From contig OX637293.1 of the NCBI GenBank assembly GCA_951799445.1, forward strand, positions 16,182,001-16,246,000: 64,000 nucleotides of DNA. The letters run 5' to 3'. This document shows positions 50,491 through 62,592 of this stretch, piece after piece. A program made the position numbers and the translations under genes. The DNA comes from Pseudisothecium myosuroides. Lineage: Eukaryota; Streptophyta; Bryopsida; Hypnales; Lembophyllaceae. The notes under the pieces are model-generated. The model was not told where the DNA came from. It worked only from the letters and a program-made list of their open reading frames with translations, and did no database searches. Each line of letters begins with the position of its first letter. Positions within the stretch are counted from its first letter, which is position 1.

Positions 50491-53400
50491 CTCTCAAGAC
50501 AACAGTAAACGTCAATTTCGTTAAATTGGCGGAATTCCTATACTTTTGTAGCTTTTAGAACACCTGTTTGGAAACATAAATTCATACCTCTCGTGATGTA
50601 CACGTATGTCACAACTTATTGAGCCGGAATTGCGTCACTGTAACGAAATTGAAGTTAGTACTAGTAATGAAGTAGAGAATCCTCATGACATCGAACATCC
50701 TGAACTTAGTGGCCTGGTGTTGTTCGGTCTTTTCTAGAATGGAACTTTGCTGCAAATTCTTCAGTCTACTGTATTCTCGAAAGACACTCCGAATAGTTGT
50801 CAAGGTACTCCTAATGGCTAACAGAGACATTGTGTTCATAATGGAACAGGTCTTTATCTAATGCATCGATTGTGGGGGTTTTGCCACCGGAGATTGGAAA
50901 CCTCACTAGTCTCTTAAACTTGTAAGTTCACTTATCTACCACATAATTTAGGATTTCCTTCCAAGTTCAGCAAAATCAATTTCAGGTTTTGGGTAACTTG
51001 GCATGTCAAGCTAAACACTTGGGGGGGAGGGGGAGGGACGTACTTACCCTCAATTTTCACCCTCACCTAGGCCCGTCCTGGGGCAGGATTTTTTGAAAAG
51101 TCCCTGGTCTCAAAAACATCTTTGGTCCTGGCAACAACGAATATCGTAGTCTCAAGTCAGTCAAGTGAAAATTATGAGCTCAGATATTTCTAAGATGAAA
51201 TTACTTGTAAGTTTGACCTTTGGTCAAATTCGTTGCAGAAAGCTCTCAAAATTGTCAATTTCGTTAAATTGACGCGGTTCTGGAAGCCAAAAATTGTGAT
51301 CTTCAACTAAAGAACTCCAAAAGTTAGGAACGGTATAGATTTGCTTTTCAGGTAGCACTCCCTGAAAAGTGCCAAGTCGTGGAATTCCGCTTATTTAACG
51401 AAATTGAGGTTTAAACTATGACTGCTATGGAATTACGTTTCAAGACGCCACCTTGAAAGAGGCGTTGTCGTGAATATGCGCCAATACAACGAAATTGACG
51501 TCACCAAACATGAAACCTTCTCAGACCTTTTCGTCTTATTAGGGTTAATTTCTCCTATGTAAATTATTTTCCAATTGCTGATCAGTGCACTTATGTCAAC
51601 GAATATGTGCAGGGAGTTGACAGGAAATCCAAACCTCAGTGGTCCTCTCCCTCAAGAAGTCCAAAATACATGGATAAATGTTTTGTAAGTATTACTATAT
51701 TCTTTACTACATTCTCCTTAGATTACTGTCAACATCAAGAGAATGTGCAAGTATCTTTGAGACTTCCGCATCTAGCTCACTTTGCAATATTGATCATTCT
51801 TATGTAATTGTCGAACCAAGGCTAACACTGAGGGATTAAATCCCCGGACATTAATTCCCTCAGTATATCATCAGCTGTAATGATGAATCAAATTGTGCCT
51901 GAATTTGACTTAGGGATGTCCACGACAATGCTTTCAACGACACGATTCCAAGTCTGCCGCTTTTCTGGAATCTTCTGAAATTGTGAGTGATCTCCCTCAT
52001 CCTTGAAGAGCCTTAACAATTTAAGCTGAAGTTCTTGTCTCAAGATCGAATTATACTATCCAACTAAATTGATCCAAGCTCCGCAGACGGAGTCAGTCGC
52101 TGAGCAAACATAACACTGTAAAGAAGAGAAAGCTTTACTAGGTGAATTTATCAAATTGAACTTGTAATGCGAAACAGATAATTATGCATTCCACTAACAC
52201 TCAATGTATTCTGCAGAGATTTGAGTGGCAATGAGTTCACAGGACCCTATCCATTTGAACAGTTCCACACCATGAGTTACCTCCAAGAACTCAGTATTGG
52301 TGGTAATCGTTTGTATGGACCAATCCAAGCGGATGCATTTACAAATAAAACGGAAATAAAAATACTGTAAGGCCCTTAGTTTGATCTCTAGGTTTAGGCT
52401 TGTTTTGAAGTATTCTTGCATCATACTCCGTATGAGATTTATCAGTCTGCGTTTCATTCAATGTTGGTGACAAATCGGCTTGTTTCTACTAATCAGGGAC
52501 ATATCTGACAACGTTTTCACTGGCACTTTGCCAAACCTCACTTCCATGCACCGTCTGACGCATTTGTAAGCTCCACCCCATCTGGTTCGCTGACTTTCGA
52601 TATCCAGTTTAAAGAACAGTCATGCAAATATCTGCTGTCGGTGACCGCGATATAATTAAACTTTCTCCTAAAGTTTGTTAATGGATATGCAGGGCTGTCT
52701 CTGGGAATCAGTTTGAGGGGCCGTTGCCAGATCTCACAGGGTTTTCCACACTATATTATGTGTACGTCTCACTCTCTGCACGCTAAGATGGTTGATCCTA
52801 CACTCAGTCTTCCTAGACTATATTCTTCAGAAAATGAGTGGTTTGGAACTTAGTATGTCTCAATAAAATTAATTTTCAAACGCAACATATTTACATGATC
52901 TGCATGTGTGGATATGGTACAGGGATTTGGGCAGGAACAGATTCACCGGGACCGCAAACTTGGTGGATATATTTGATCTGAATGCAAGTACTGCACTGGC
53001 TTTTGTGGACTTGTCTCACAATCAACTTACTGGTCCTCTCCCATCCTGGAATGCCTCAAGCCTTGGCTCTGTGGAGGAACTGTAAGCTGCACACCCTGTT
53101 CCACTTATCCCAGTTACAATAGGCTTTCACTGGACCGTAGCATCAATTCTTGCAACAGCTGAGATACAGATTAATCTGCACCAGTTCTGTTTATTTCTAT
53201 TCTCACATGTGACATTAGATATTAGCTGAGTCTAGCTGTCAAGTGAGGACAGGAAATGAGATGGCAGTTTAATCTTTTCTTGCAAGCCTGACCTCAAAGG
53301 TAATTGCCAGGTACCTAGACTACAACAATCTTACAGGAACCCTTGACATTTTGAACATGTTTCAACATGGATTACTTCAAGATAAATACTCAACTGTCGA

Positions 53401-56167
53401 CTCATCTGAGAAGTTGGGGATTATGAGTTTGAGAAACAATAGCATCCAGCATGTAATTTCGAACAGTGACATCATCGCTAACACCACTACTGTCTTCGTG
53501 TAAGTACAAATATGCGGCCATTAGTTTGTCACAATGAAATATCTGAATCCAGAGGAATACCTGTCACCAGCAAGATGCTATCATGTTCGTTTTGGCAGCT
53601 CATTTTTTTGATAATGGTCACTATTTCACTGATATTCTGCAGACTACAGGGGAATCCATATTGTGATAACTCTGATTCCAACGATGATACCCAAAGATGC
53701 TACTGTTCACAAGTCTGCTTTGTAACATCACGTAAGTACCATGACTGGAGTATAACGCAGATTGACGCTCGATCACATGAGAGTCTTTGTTCAATTCGGA
53801 CATGCAAGGGCAATACGTTATTTGTTTTCTGATTGATCTCCAGCAGAAAATTTATTGCCTACTTTCGTTTGCAGCAAAATCGGACAACCGGAAGATTATC
53901 ATCATTTCAGCCTCTACCAGTGTTGCTGCGGTGGTGTTGATACTGCTGGTTGTTGTGGTGGCTATTCTTATCAAAAACCGAAGATACAAACGGTATCTGC
54001 AACTTCAATTCGAACAAAGTGAGTGCCTCTGAAATTATTTGTATCCTTGGGCATGCATACAGTTGCACTTCTTCATAGTCTCCAGATTCAATCGATCTCT
54101 TTGGTGTCATTCATTCCCTTTACCGCGATTCAGAATTTGAGGAGTTCGACGTGAAGCCCACTATTTTCTCCTACAATGAGCTGCGGGGTGCCACACGAGA
54201 CTTTCATCCAGACATGAAGTTGGGGGAGGGCGCCTATGGAGCAGTATACAAGGTGCCAAAACCACCAGTATGGGCAATTTCGTTAAAATGGCGATATTTT
54301 TTTAAAATGGCATGAAAACAGTTCAGAACGGTCGTTCTGAAATCTATACCAGTCCTAGATGGTTTAGAACAGACGTTCTGAAATCTATACCAGTCCTAGA
54401 TGGTTTAGAACAGACGTTCTGAAATCTATACCAGTCCTAGATGGTGAAAATGGCACACTGTCAAAGTGGCACTTGGAATTCCGCCATTTTAACGAAATTG
54501 CCCATCAGTACATTATTTATTCAAATGTCTACCGTCCACATGTGCAGAAAGCACCATTTCTAACTGATGTAGTCATCTACGACTCACACCATAATTTGGA
54601 GTACTGACTTTGGAATCAAATTTAATCTGCAGGGTGTGCTGCCAAGTGGAAATGTGGTGGCCGTGAAGCAGCTGTTTGTCAAAACAGCCCAAGGCCACGA
54701 CGAATTCTTGAATGAGGTGGTCCTGATCACAGGCATGAAGCACAGAAATCTGGTGAATCTCAAAGGATGTTGTCTTCGTGAATCTCAGAAGCTGTTGGTG
54801 TTCGAGTACGTGGATAATTTCGATGTTGATCAAATTCTACTCGGTATGTTTGTTCAACACAGCTCTGGTCATTGACGCCTAGCTCGCGTGGCTTCGTCTT
54901 CTGCTCCCATCACTTAACCGTATATCTCCTTAATCACAGCAAGTACAAGAGTGAGGTTTCACATGTAAAACTATCAATTTGTTCTGATTTCCCCTGTTCT
55001 CAATAGGATCCAAAAAGGAGGAGATGAGCGGTCAGTTAGCGAGCTGGCCTGTGCGGCTCAAGATCTGCTTGGGCATTGCCCGTGGTTTGCATTATCTGCA
55101 TGCATTGGCCCATCCTCGAGTCATCCACCGGGATGTCAAGGCTGGCAACATCTTATTAGACTCGAATCTGGAGCCCAAGATTGCAGATTTCGGCTTGGCT
55201 CTATTATTCCCCGATGAACAAAGTCACATTATGACTGTGCATATTGCTGGAACCAAGTAAGTCCAATCTTTTCCCACCCCTCCAATAAAGGTACTGGCAG
55301 TGGCTTCCTCTGTCATCGATCAATTGAATGAGTTCTAATCCACTTCGGATGCTTGTATCATGACATGGTCATCGCGCATGTGAACAATGACGTTTGCAGA
55401 GGGTACTTGGCACCAGAGTATGCTTCCCTTGGGCAACTGAGCGACAAAGTAGACGTGTACAGCTTTGGTGTATTATGTTTGGAGATTATAAGTGGGCGCC
55501 GCAACATTGATGACACTGCGCCACTGGAGCAAGTTTATCTTTCCCAATGGGTACATCAATCTTCCTCATACCACCTTCATCCATTGCAGTGTGAAAGTAG
55601 AGCCTAGTTATGAGAAATAACATCCCTCGCTACTCCCGTGGCTCTGTACCTTATTTCTCATGACGAGGCTCTACTTTCAAATTACCTAGTCCATAACATC
55701 AATACTAATACTCCAAGGAATATAGAAGACTTTGATATTTTTTTAATTAAGAAGGTGCACACGTGGTTTCATATATGACACAGGCATGGCAACTGCACAA
55801 GAATGACAGGCTACTGGACTTGGTGGATCCGACTCTCCACTTGAGTGAAGAAGAGGTGCGAGACGTGCTACGAGTGATCAATGTATGTCTGTTGTGCATT
55901 TCCAATGCAGTAGAAAGGCGACCCAGCATGGCCCGCATTGTGTCCATATTGCAAGGGGATACAGAATCCGAAGTGCATGTGCTTGGGGAAGGAAGGGTGA
56001 GTAGCACTTGGTCGCAAAGGTCAAAAAGTGGATTGGGGAGTGTCATGGAGGAAGGAGGGAGTAGCAGGTCCTCCTTCAATGGGTCTCATGGAAAATATCA
56101 TGGCTACAGACAGAGTAATGGGAGTGGCACTTTTGCTGTGGAGATATGTGAAATAAGAGCTCGATAA
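49866..56167 (+). CDS. Leucine-rich-repeat receptor-like kinase (LRR-VIII-like)
   Basis: Membrane receptor kinase; ligand unknown. Seventeen exons in phase: 49866-49989, 50213-50429, 50850-50921, 51613-51684, 51914-51982, 52217-52366, 52497-52565, 52693-52761, 52923-53081, 53311-53499, 53643-53731, 53875-54018, 54134-54252, 54633-54843, 55007-55256, 55400-55550, 55784-56167; 845 residues. Order: signal peptide ([20 protein letters not shown]), an N-terminal cap with Cys (SWQGVQC), about ten LRRs ([41 protein letters not shown]), a Cys-rich cap, membrane helix ([18 protein letters not shown]), kinase with [35 protein letters not shown] and [10 protein letters not shown], and a Ser/Gly-rich tail. 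Most LRR exons are 69-72 nt with phase-2 introns, one repeat per exon. All catalytic residues are present. No malectin domain was seen, unlike LRR-VIII-2 relatives whose kinase domain it resembles. Confidence 0.92.
50511..50652. mobile_element. CAATTTCGTTAAA MITE in intron 2 of the LRR kinase
   Basis: GTCAATTTCGTTAAATTGGC at the left and GTCACTGTAACGAAATTGA at the right are inverted relatives; about 142 bp. The second copy of the gene lacks it at the matching place, so it is a younger insertion in this copy. Confidence 0.65.
51254..51505. mobile_element. CAATTTCGTTAAA MITE cluster in intron 3 of the LRR kinase
   Basis: GTCAATTTCGTTAAATTGAC at 51254, GCTTATTTAACGAAATTGAG ending near 51408, and CGCCAATACAACGAAATTGAC ending near 51497. 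The three ends suggest one element of about 155 bp plus an additional diverged end, possibly a nested or tandemly extended copy. Confidence 0.6.
54271..54504. mobile_element. TGGGCAATTTCG MITE with triple internal repeat, in intron 13
   Basis: Ends TGGGCAATTTCGTTAAAATG and CATTTTAACGAAATTGCCCA are a 20-bp perfect inverted pair. CAGT(A) flanks on both sides look like a target duplication. Inside, a 45-bp unit (GACGTTCTGAAATCTATACC then AGTCCTAGATGGTTTAGAACA) is present three times, the first unit slightly diverged. Structural twin of 37110-37302. Confidence 0.88.
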
Positions 56168-58010
56168 CCATGCATGGCCTCTTCTAGTCAGAGGTTGTTT
56201 TCTGCAGTGGTACAGTAGGGTTGGCAGCAACTTTGCAGTAGTTGTGATTGGCCATGGGATTGGGCATGCCTACACAACTTCAATGCATACTCTATGCACT
56301 TGTGGAGACCGCAGCCCCAACTGCAACTCTCACTCTCCTAAGCTATAAGGAAACTTCCTTTCATCTTCAGGAGTTGATCAGGTGGAGATTGTAATCTAGA
56401 TTTTGATGCTAGCAAACTAGCGAATTTAGTATTTGAGGAGAAGAACTCCAATGTGGAATTAAGAGTCTCACTAAATCTTTCTGAACCTCTTGCCTATGAT
56501 AAGAGGACAATGGTCAAGGAATGTATTTTTGTCTAGCAGTGGAGGCTCGATTGTACACTAAGGTCCTTTTTGTTCCGAATCCTATATCTTGAGAAAAATG
56601 TTGATTTTTGGGTGAAAGCAAGATATCCTGTGAAATTTTCACACCTCCCATGATTGAATCGAAGGCAACTTTCAAGTTTCTTCATGGTTGAGAAAGCAAG
56701 TTTTAATTGGGTAGATAAATGAAGGTAACTACCTTGCACGACTTCCATTTAGGAAATGAATTGTCCATTCCAGTTGGAACCTTCAAGGAGGAGCCGCAAG
56801 TTTTTTTGCTCGGCTTGGGGTTATGTGAGATAATTCAAATTTGAAGTTCGATTGTGGCAAATTGAAGGACATCCTTTAAATTTGATGATGCATGACTTTG
56901 TGATATGTGATATGTGCTAATGTGATGTTCTCTATCCAATATGTTAATGAATGTTGAAATTTGGAGCACCAAGTGCTACAACATTTTATATAGCCACTTT
57001 GGCACTTCATCAAAAAAATTTAAAAGAAAAGCCATGATGACAACCTGTCTTCTTTGTGAAGTCTGTGCACTCAGTTATCATCCTCTACCGCGCATAAGCT
57101 TAATTCGTGGGAAGGCGTGAAATTCAAGCCGTTGTAGGCCATGAAGTCTGTTTTGCTTGCTTCAGCATGAACCCTTCCCCGTTTCGTAGAGTTGCGTTGT
57201 GCACAGCAGCAGCCGACCATCGAAACTCAACATCAGATTGCGCACTCGATGGAAAATCTCAAAGATTGGATTGTGCAGATCGAAATGACTCCTCAGATTC
57301 TTCACTGGAAGGCAGGAGTTTTATCAGAGTACTTCCGATTGTATGTGTTTGTTTAAGGAGGCGCTGGCGGATTAGACGAGTGAGGAGCTCGCGGTGTTAT
57401 CGAGGGAGCTGCTGTCGATTTTGGTGGGGAAGACGCATTGTAGAACTGATTTTCTCTCTCGCACAAGAAGAATCACTTCTATCCTTCAGGTAACTCTGGA
57501 AACATGCTAGTTTGGTTGGAATTTGGGTTGAGCCACGTACCTCAGTTACCCTAAAATAAAGTAGGACCTCCTTCAAGTAGTCATCGAAGTTGTGAAATGA
57601 GATTCTTGTTCTCATGTCGTTGATAAATTCTCTAGCTACGGCCTTCAGAGAACATCAGCTCAGAATGCCTGTCCTTATTTTTGGGACTAGATTCCGGCCA
57701 ACATTGTCACTCTGTCAACTGTATTGAGTGAATTTTCTAGTCACATTCTTTTTCTCTGCTATTCAAAGTGACATTGGAGACGTGCTACTGCAAACGAATA
57801 TGAGGATGGTTCAAAATGAAGTTCATGAATTTCATTCTCAGGGTTCATGAATTTATTTTCTCCATTTTCTTTTATAATAAATCTGCATTCTTATTCCTTG
57901 GTGTGTGCCGCCTAATGTATCTGAAGCATATCGGTGATCAATCAAGATCTCTGGTTACAGTTATCAGAGAAAATCAGCTCACAATGTTTGCGTTTATTGT
58001 GTGTTTGAAG
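56168..58010. other. Downstream of the LRR kinase; no secure gene
   Basis: The first part is 3' UTR and intergenic. From about 57100 to 57490 there is a gene-like, GC-richer stretch with several short frames (for example one starting MNPSPFRRVALC at 57168) ending at a possible donor (CTTCAG/GTAACT at 57489). None matches a known family. It could be the 5' part of the COMMD4-like remnant that follows, but the family's start (MRFRFCG type) was not found. Confidence 0.3.
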
Positions 58011-58439
58011 CCATCAGCAGTAGTGAAGGTGCTAGTGAAGTACATCATTCAACGGATCGCTGAAAGTGATTTTGATGTAAGCTATTCTAACCCTCCATTG
58101 ACAAATTTCCTCGAATGATTCTTTTGCTAAGATTTTGTTTATACGATATTCAGCGCAGTATGAAAATGCATAGAAAATCACAACTGACACATCTCTTGGT
58201 AAGAAATTTCTCCCATGCTTCTAAGTCTTACCTTATCAATTATTTTCCTATGGCTGCAGTCGTGAAATGCTGACATTATGGAGACGTGAAATGCTTGTGT
58301 GATGCTTATGTGAGGGGTCTCAGATGCAATGGCATGCACTGCAGTCCTCCATTTCATGGTCTCAAATGCTGCCAAGTTTGATGTAGAAGATTCTACTCTT
58401 ATTCGTGACTTGCAACAACTTGGATTACCCATGCCAAAG
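58011..58439 (+). pseudogene. COMMD4-like gene remnant with premature stop
   Basis: Three exon-like blocks in phase: about 58011-58076 (SAVVKVLVKYIIQRIAESDF), 58159-58198 (YENA, stop, KITTDTSL) and 58324-58439 (ending VEDSTLIRDLQQLGLPMPK). In order and spacing they follow the N-terminal helical domain of COMMD4, a subunit of the Commander endosomal recycling complex (animal COMMD4 has YEKILKLTADAK then SELQQLGLP at these places). The TAG at 58171 interrupts the middle exon. Neither the family's N-terminus nor the C-terminal COMM domain was found; a GGGTGAATGC element begins 40 bp downstream. It is therefore probably a dead fragment, though a functional gene with alternative exons cannot be excluded by eye. 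Confidence 0.6.
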
Positions 58440-58479
58440 GTTAGTAATTTTAATGGATACTTTCATTATTACCACTTTC

Positions 58480-59208
58480 GGGTGATTGCAAGAAACAATT
58501 ATCCTATTTTGTGTCACACCCTACATATTTTTTGTTTTTGTTTTTGGCCATAACTTTTGCGTTCTAGCTTCAAGTGACTCAAGATTTATAGGTGAGGTAC
58601 TCGTCACTATTATACACGTTGCCTAATTTTTTTTGTAATTTTCAAAAATGTTTTACTATCCAAAAACAGTCCCCAATAATATGTCACCAATGCCAATTTG
58701 GGGGGGGTTTAGTACTATTTAGTACCCAAAAAAATGAATTTGGAGCTAAAATTGGGAGATGGTCTTCTAATGTACTTATAGCTATTGTTCAAAGGAATTC
58801 TAAAAATACTTAATTCATGGTGTAGAAGTCCACAAAGTGAGCTTCATTCAGCTTGCATTCTAAAACATATTAAATAAATTTTTGGTAGTATTTTTGGTGA
58901 ATGAACATCTTTATAGAGTTGTTACAAATGACCAATTTTTTTTTCTTTATTTAAATTTTTTTCCTATTTTTAACTAATTTAAACATCATAGTATCCATTT
59001 TCTTGAGTTGTGGCACTTTTCTAGTTCTCCTACTTAGAGAATTTTCCGAGGCTTTTTTTTTGTGGTTACCTTCATCTTAAAGGTATACACATTAGCTATA
59101 TTTTTTTTAAATATTAAAAGTTATTTTTCTAATTTTAAAGTACTCCAAGAAAAATTATGAGTATTGTTATAAAACGCAACAAATAGTACAAGTGTTTTCT
59201 GCGATTGC
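58480..59208. mobile_element. GGGTGATTGC element, 729 bp
   Basis: Starts GGGTGATTGCAAGAAACAAT, ends GTGTTTTCTGCGATTGCC. The interior (TTGGCCATAACTTTTGCG, TTTTACTATCCAAAAACAG, CATCTTAAAGGTATACACAT) follows 25517-26243 block by block. It is more diverged than the other two copies. Confidence 0.82.
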
Positions 59209-59281
59209 CATTTTCACATTTTATGCATAGCTGTTTTGAAGATTATATAATATCACTTGCTAGCTTGTTTTCAAAAATAGT

Positions 59282-59835
59282 ACTACCTCTGTTCCAAAAT
59301 GATCTTCTTGTTGGACAAAGTATTCCAGATTAAGGCAAAGAATAACATTTTAAGAACCAAATTATTGCTATAAATAGATTTTGGTGTACTCCTAGCATTC
59401 TAGAAACTTTGAATTCCTTTTCAAAATATAGTTTTGGAATATTTAAAAGTAGAATTTTTTGGACATTTTCAAAGATCACCAAGGGTCAATTAATTGTTGA
59501 GTGTGAGGTCGTCATTTTGTGGGCATTTAGTATATGCCTAAGCCCACGTGTGGCCCTTTGTTCTACCTCCCAAAGCTTAATCTCCTCCAATTGGAAAATA
59601 TTCAAAGAAATGCAAAAAATAAGAACAAACAGTGTTGATGGACCCTATTAATCATTTCATTTGTCTTTTGAGTGATGATTGCATGGATGAAGAGGGAACT
59701 ACTACTTGGAGTTGTTTTGTTGGTCCCAAATAGCAATCAAAAGCCAATTTGCAAGGTCACAAAGTACAACAAGAAGATCATTTTGGGACAAAAAATTAAG
59801 GCCAATAGGAAGATCATTTTGGGATGGAGGGAGAA
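59282..59835. mobile_element. Stowaway-like MITE (about 550 bp)
   Basis: Left end TACCTCTGTTCCAAAATGAT followed by CTTCTT, right end AAGATCATTTTGGGATGGAG followed by GGAG. These inverted ends resemble the CTCCCTCCGTCCCAAAATA consensus of plant Stowaway elements. The right end is partly duplicated (GAAGATCATTTTGGGACAAA near 59772). No coding capacity. Confidence 0.65.
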
Positions 59836-59930
59836 TGATTTTTCATTGGTCTTAGTGGCTTCACTCTTGTAGATTTAAAAAATTGTATGGATCACGTGTC
59901 TTGTGGAACAACATGCTTCTAATATTTGGT

Positions 59931-59972
59931 GGTTGATTGCAAAAAACACCTATCCTATTTTTCGTCACCCAT
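59931..59972. mobile_element. Solo end of a GGGTGATTGC element
   Basis: TTGATTGCAAAAAACACCTA followed by TCCTATTTTTCGTCACCC matches the left end of 58480-59208. No matching right end is found nearby. Confidence 0.5.
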
Positions 59973-61171
59973 TCAATACAAAAGCTATTTTATACTATGA
60001 GTATTGCAAAAAGAATTGAATGAACACGAAAGTTAGAAGTAAGCTTCCTATAGCAATAGAAAATTTACTTGAATTATTTCAATTTTTTCAAAATTAATTC
60101 AATAAGTGAGATTGAATTTCAAATATATGTCACACATATGATTTTGGTGGGTTTTAGGACTATTGAGTACTTATTTTGAAGAATTGCATTGTCAAATTTG
60201 GTAGCCTAGCTCTTCTAATAGAAATATACCTTTTTCAAGAGAGGGATTTCCAAAAACATGTTCCAAGTGTATTTTACATTGGCCTAAAGTGTGCTATACT
60301 CAGGTTGATTTTATGTTGAATTAAAAATGCCTATTTAGTTCTAACTTTGATCTTCTTTCTTTGCTCTTATTGACAACAATGGTCACTTTTAAAAATAAAA
60401 TTTTCAAGTGCATTTTCTAGTTTTTTAAAATAGAAATGTGGAAGTCTCATTTTCTAGCCTAAATTGTAGCCCATGGTTCAAAATAGTACTTCAGGATACA
60501 CAAAAAAGATTCAATTATACTATTAGAGGCCTACAGTGCCTCCAATCTGTCAATGTGAACTATTTTTTATGGTGAATTAAGTATTGCCAATGATATATCA
60601 ATGAACATCACAAGTTGTCAAAACAATAAATTGGAAATCTAACTGACCATCCAGATTTCATATTCAACTTCCTCTTTCCTCAGCCCTGACCAAGTTGCTG
60701 GAATCAACAAGTTAGTTTTGGTGTGGTAGCTTCTTCTTTCCTCAACCCAAACCAAGTTGTTGGAATCAACAAGTCAATTTTGGTGTGGCAGTTTTTTCTA
60801 TTTTCCAAAATTAGGACATTGTCACTCTAGAATTGAATTCTTCATAGGGGGAATTGTGAAACTTTTTTGGAGATGTTTGTTGAAGGAAAGATGTGCATAT
60901 TGATGTTCCCTACATATCTCCACAATTGAATTTAAAAAATTCACCATTAATTGTTTTCAATAAAATACTATGTAAAACCATGAAAATTGACTTTAAAAAT
61001 TCACCAAAAATGGAGTTTTGCTTTTTTGAAGTTGAAATTTGATATTCATGATTAGAACTATATAGGAATGCAATGATGCAAGAATTGCATAAAAATTGTG
61101 AAAAGCAGTGTTTGAAAATGGGGGCGTTTGTGTGGGAACAAAAGGGGGCGACAAGACTTGTGTCCCCCCAT
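59973..61171. other. AT-rich intergenic DNA
   Basis: Apart from the tandem repeat at 60667-60790 I see no gene, RNA or repeat boundary here. Confidence 0.4.
60667..60790. repeat. Two-copy tandem repeat, about 61 bp
   Basis: The unit with CTTTCCTCA, CCAAGTTG-TGGAATCAAC and TTTTGGTGTGGCAG occurs twice consecutively with a few differences. Confidence 0.85.
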
Positions 61172-61604
61172 TGTACAGTAGGACCGAACTGAAGGATTCA
61201 ACTACAATAGTGGTATTTTTCCATCTAGGAATTTAGAGAAAATTAAGTTGTCGACTATTTTTTCTACACTACAACATTCCGAAACACATCTTTCTCCTTA
61301 TTTTAATAATTTCAATCTTTTACAAAGAGCAGCAAGCACTTACTACACACCTTCTTCCAGGTGTTTGGGAAAAGTTGGGGAATCTACATGATTGAGCAAG
61401 TTGACGAAGAGGTACACATTAGAAAAAAATCCACCCCTTGGGTGGGTCCTTCCCTTTGCAAAGGGGTTGTGAATTCCCCGCAATGGAGCTCAGAGTCCCT
61501 TTGAGGGACAATGGCCACTATTCATCATCAATGATGAATAGTGGCTACAATAAAAAAATATTTAAAATTTTAAAAAATATAATAAAAAATAAAAATAAAA
61601 ATAA

Positions 61605-61605
<1 letters not shown>

Positions 61606-61641
<36 letters not shown>
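61606..61641. repeat. (AAT)n microsatellite
   Basis: About a dozen AAT units in a row, inside a longer A/T-only tract. A short frame reading through it as poly-isoleucine is not a gene. Confidence 0.95.
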
Positions 61642-61645
<4 letters not shown>

Positions 61646-61847
61646 TAAAAGAATAATTCAAGCTGACGAAGATAATTTCGGCCGCATCAAATTTGGGAAT
61701 TTTAAAATTTCATATTTAGTTTAATATTAATATTTTTAATATTTTCAAAATTATACGGAGTATTATTTAATTGTTCCGCACAGATCAAACCCTCCAATTC
61801 GCTGGACGAAAGAAATTTTAAAAAATAAAAAAATAAAAAAATAAAAC

Positions 61848-61889
61848 TTTTTTTTTTTTTTTTCCAAATTTTTTTTTTTTTTTTTTTTC
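61848..61889. repeat. Poly(T) tracts
   Basis: Two T runs of about 15 and 19 bases separated by CCAAA, next to AAAAATAAA runs on the left. They may be the fossil of a retroposed poly(A) tail on the minus strand, or simple sequence. Confidence 0.7.
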
Positions 61890-62592
61890 AGCCAGGCGTT
61901 CCCTGCTGTCCGGGAACTCACGTCCCTCCACAGGGCTCATATTGGATTTTATTTGTGGTTTAGTTGAGAGTTTGAGCTAGTCAAACTCCTTCCCTCCGGA
62001 GTCAAGCCAATGTTGTGCAGGCTTGTGGCTGTTGATTGATAAAGAAAAACTTGCTAGGTTACTTTGTACTCTAATTTGAAAATTCAAATAATTTTTTTAA
62101 TTAAACTATTTATAGCTATTCAAACCTTGGACATGCAACTATGAAAGATTGATTTTATAAATACAGTATAGAATGATTCCATAATTTGGGTTAGATTATA
62201 ATGTTCCACACTAAAATATACACCTATGATGAAAAATTCAAGATTTTCAAGCATATATTGAGTATTTGATATGAATTTTCTTCTATAATACTTTAAAAAA
62301 TCACAATAATTTCAAATTCTCACAAAAAAATTTGAAAATTTGAAATCTGAGTTCACGGTAACTACAAGGGTACTTGCTGGCAACTTGTTAACTTTTCCGA
62401 ATTTGCTATCACGCTATCCTTTAGATTCGTCAGTAAGCGTGGAAGGAGGAGAGAGAGTTCTACCGATATTGGTGAAGAATACACTGGAGAAGGAGCATAA
62501 AAGTGGTTTCTATATTTCGACCCTGTTGACTCTTGTCACCCACCGATACATATAAGGAGGCCCTAAAGAATAAGTTACACATGCTCCCGGCT

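Larger units (their letters stand above)
61172..62430 (+). repeat. Segmental duplication, upstream block, copy B
   Basis: 61172-61400 matches 47345-47560 and 62020-62430 matches 47925-48340. Between them, 61400-62020 is a private, AT-rich stretch with simple repeats and a palindrome (CACTATTCATCATC / GATGATGAATAGTG at 61517). Confidence 0.8.

Noticed and set aside
59409..59651. 80-residue frame between MITE ends, considered as a transposon protein fragment.
   Set aside because: No transposase motif. It lies in the interior of a Stowaway-like MITE, which is non-coding.
61438..61656. 72-residue frame ending in a run of isoleucines.
   Set aside because: The run is the (AAT)n microsatellite and the frame has no homology.
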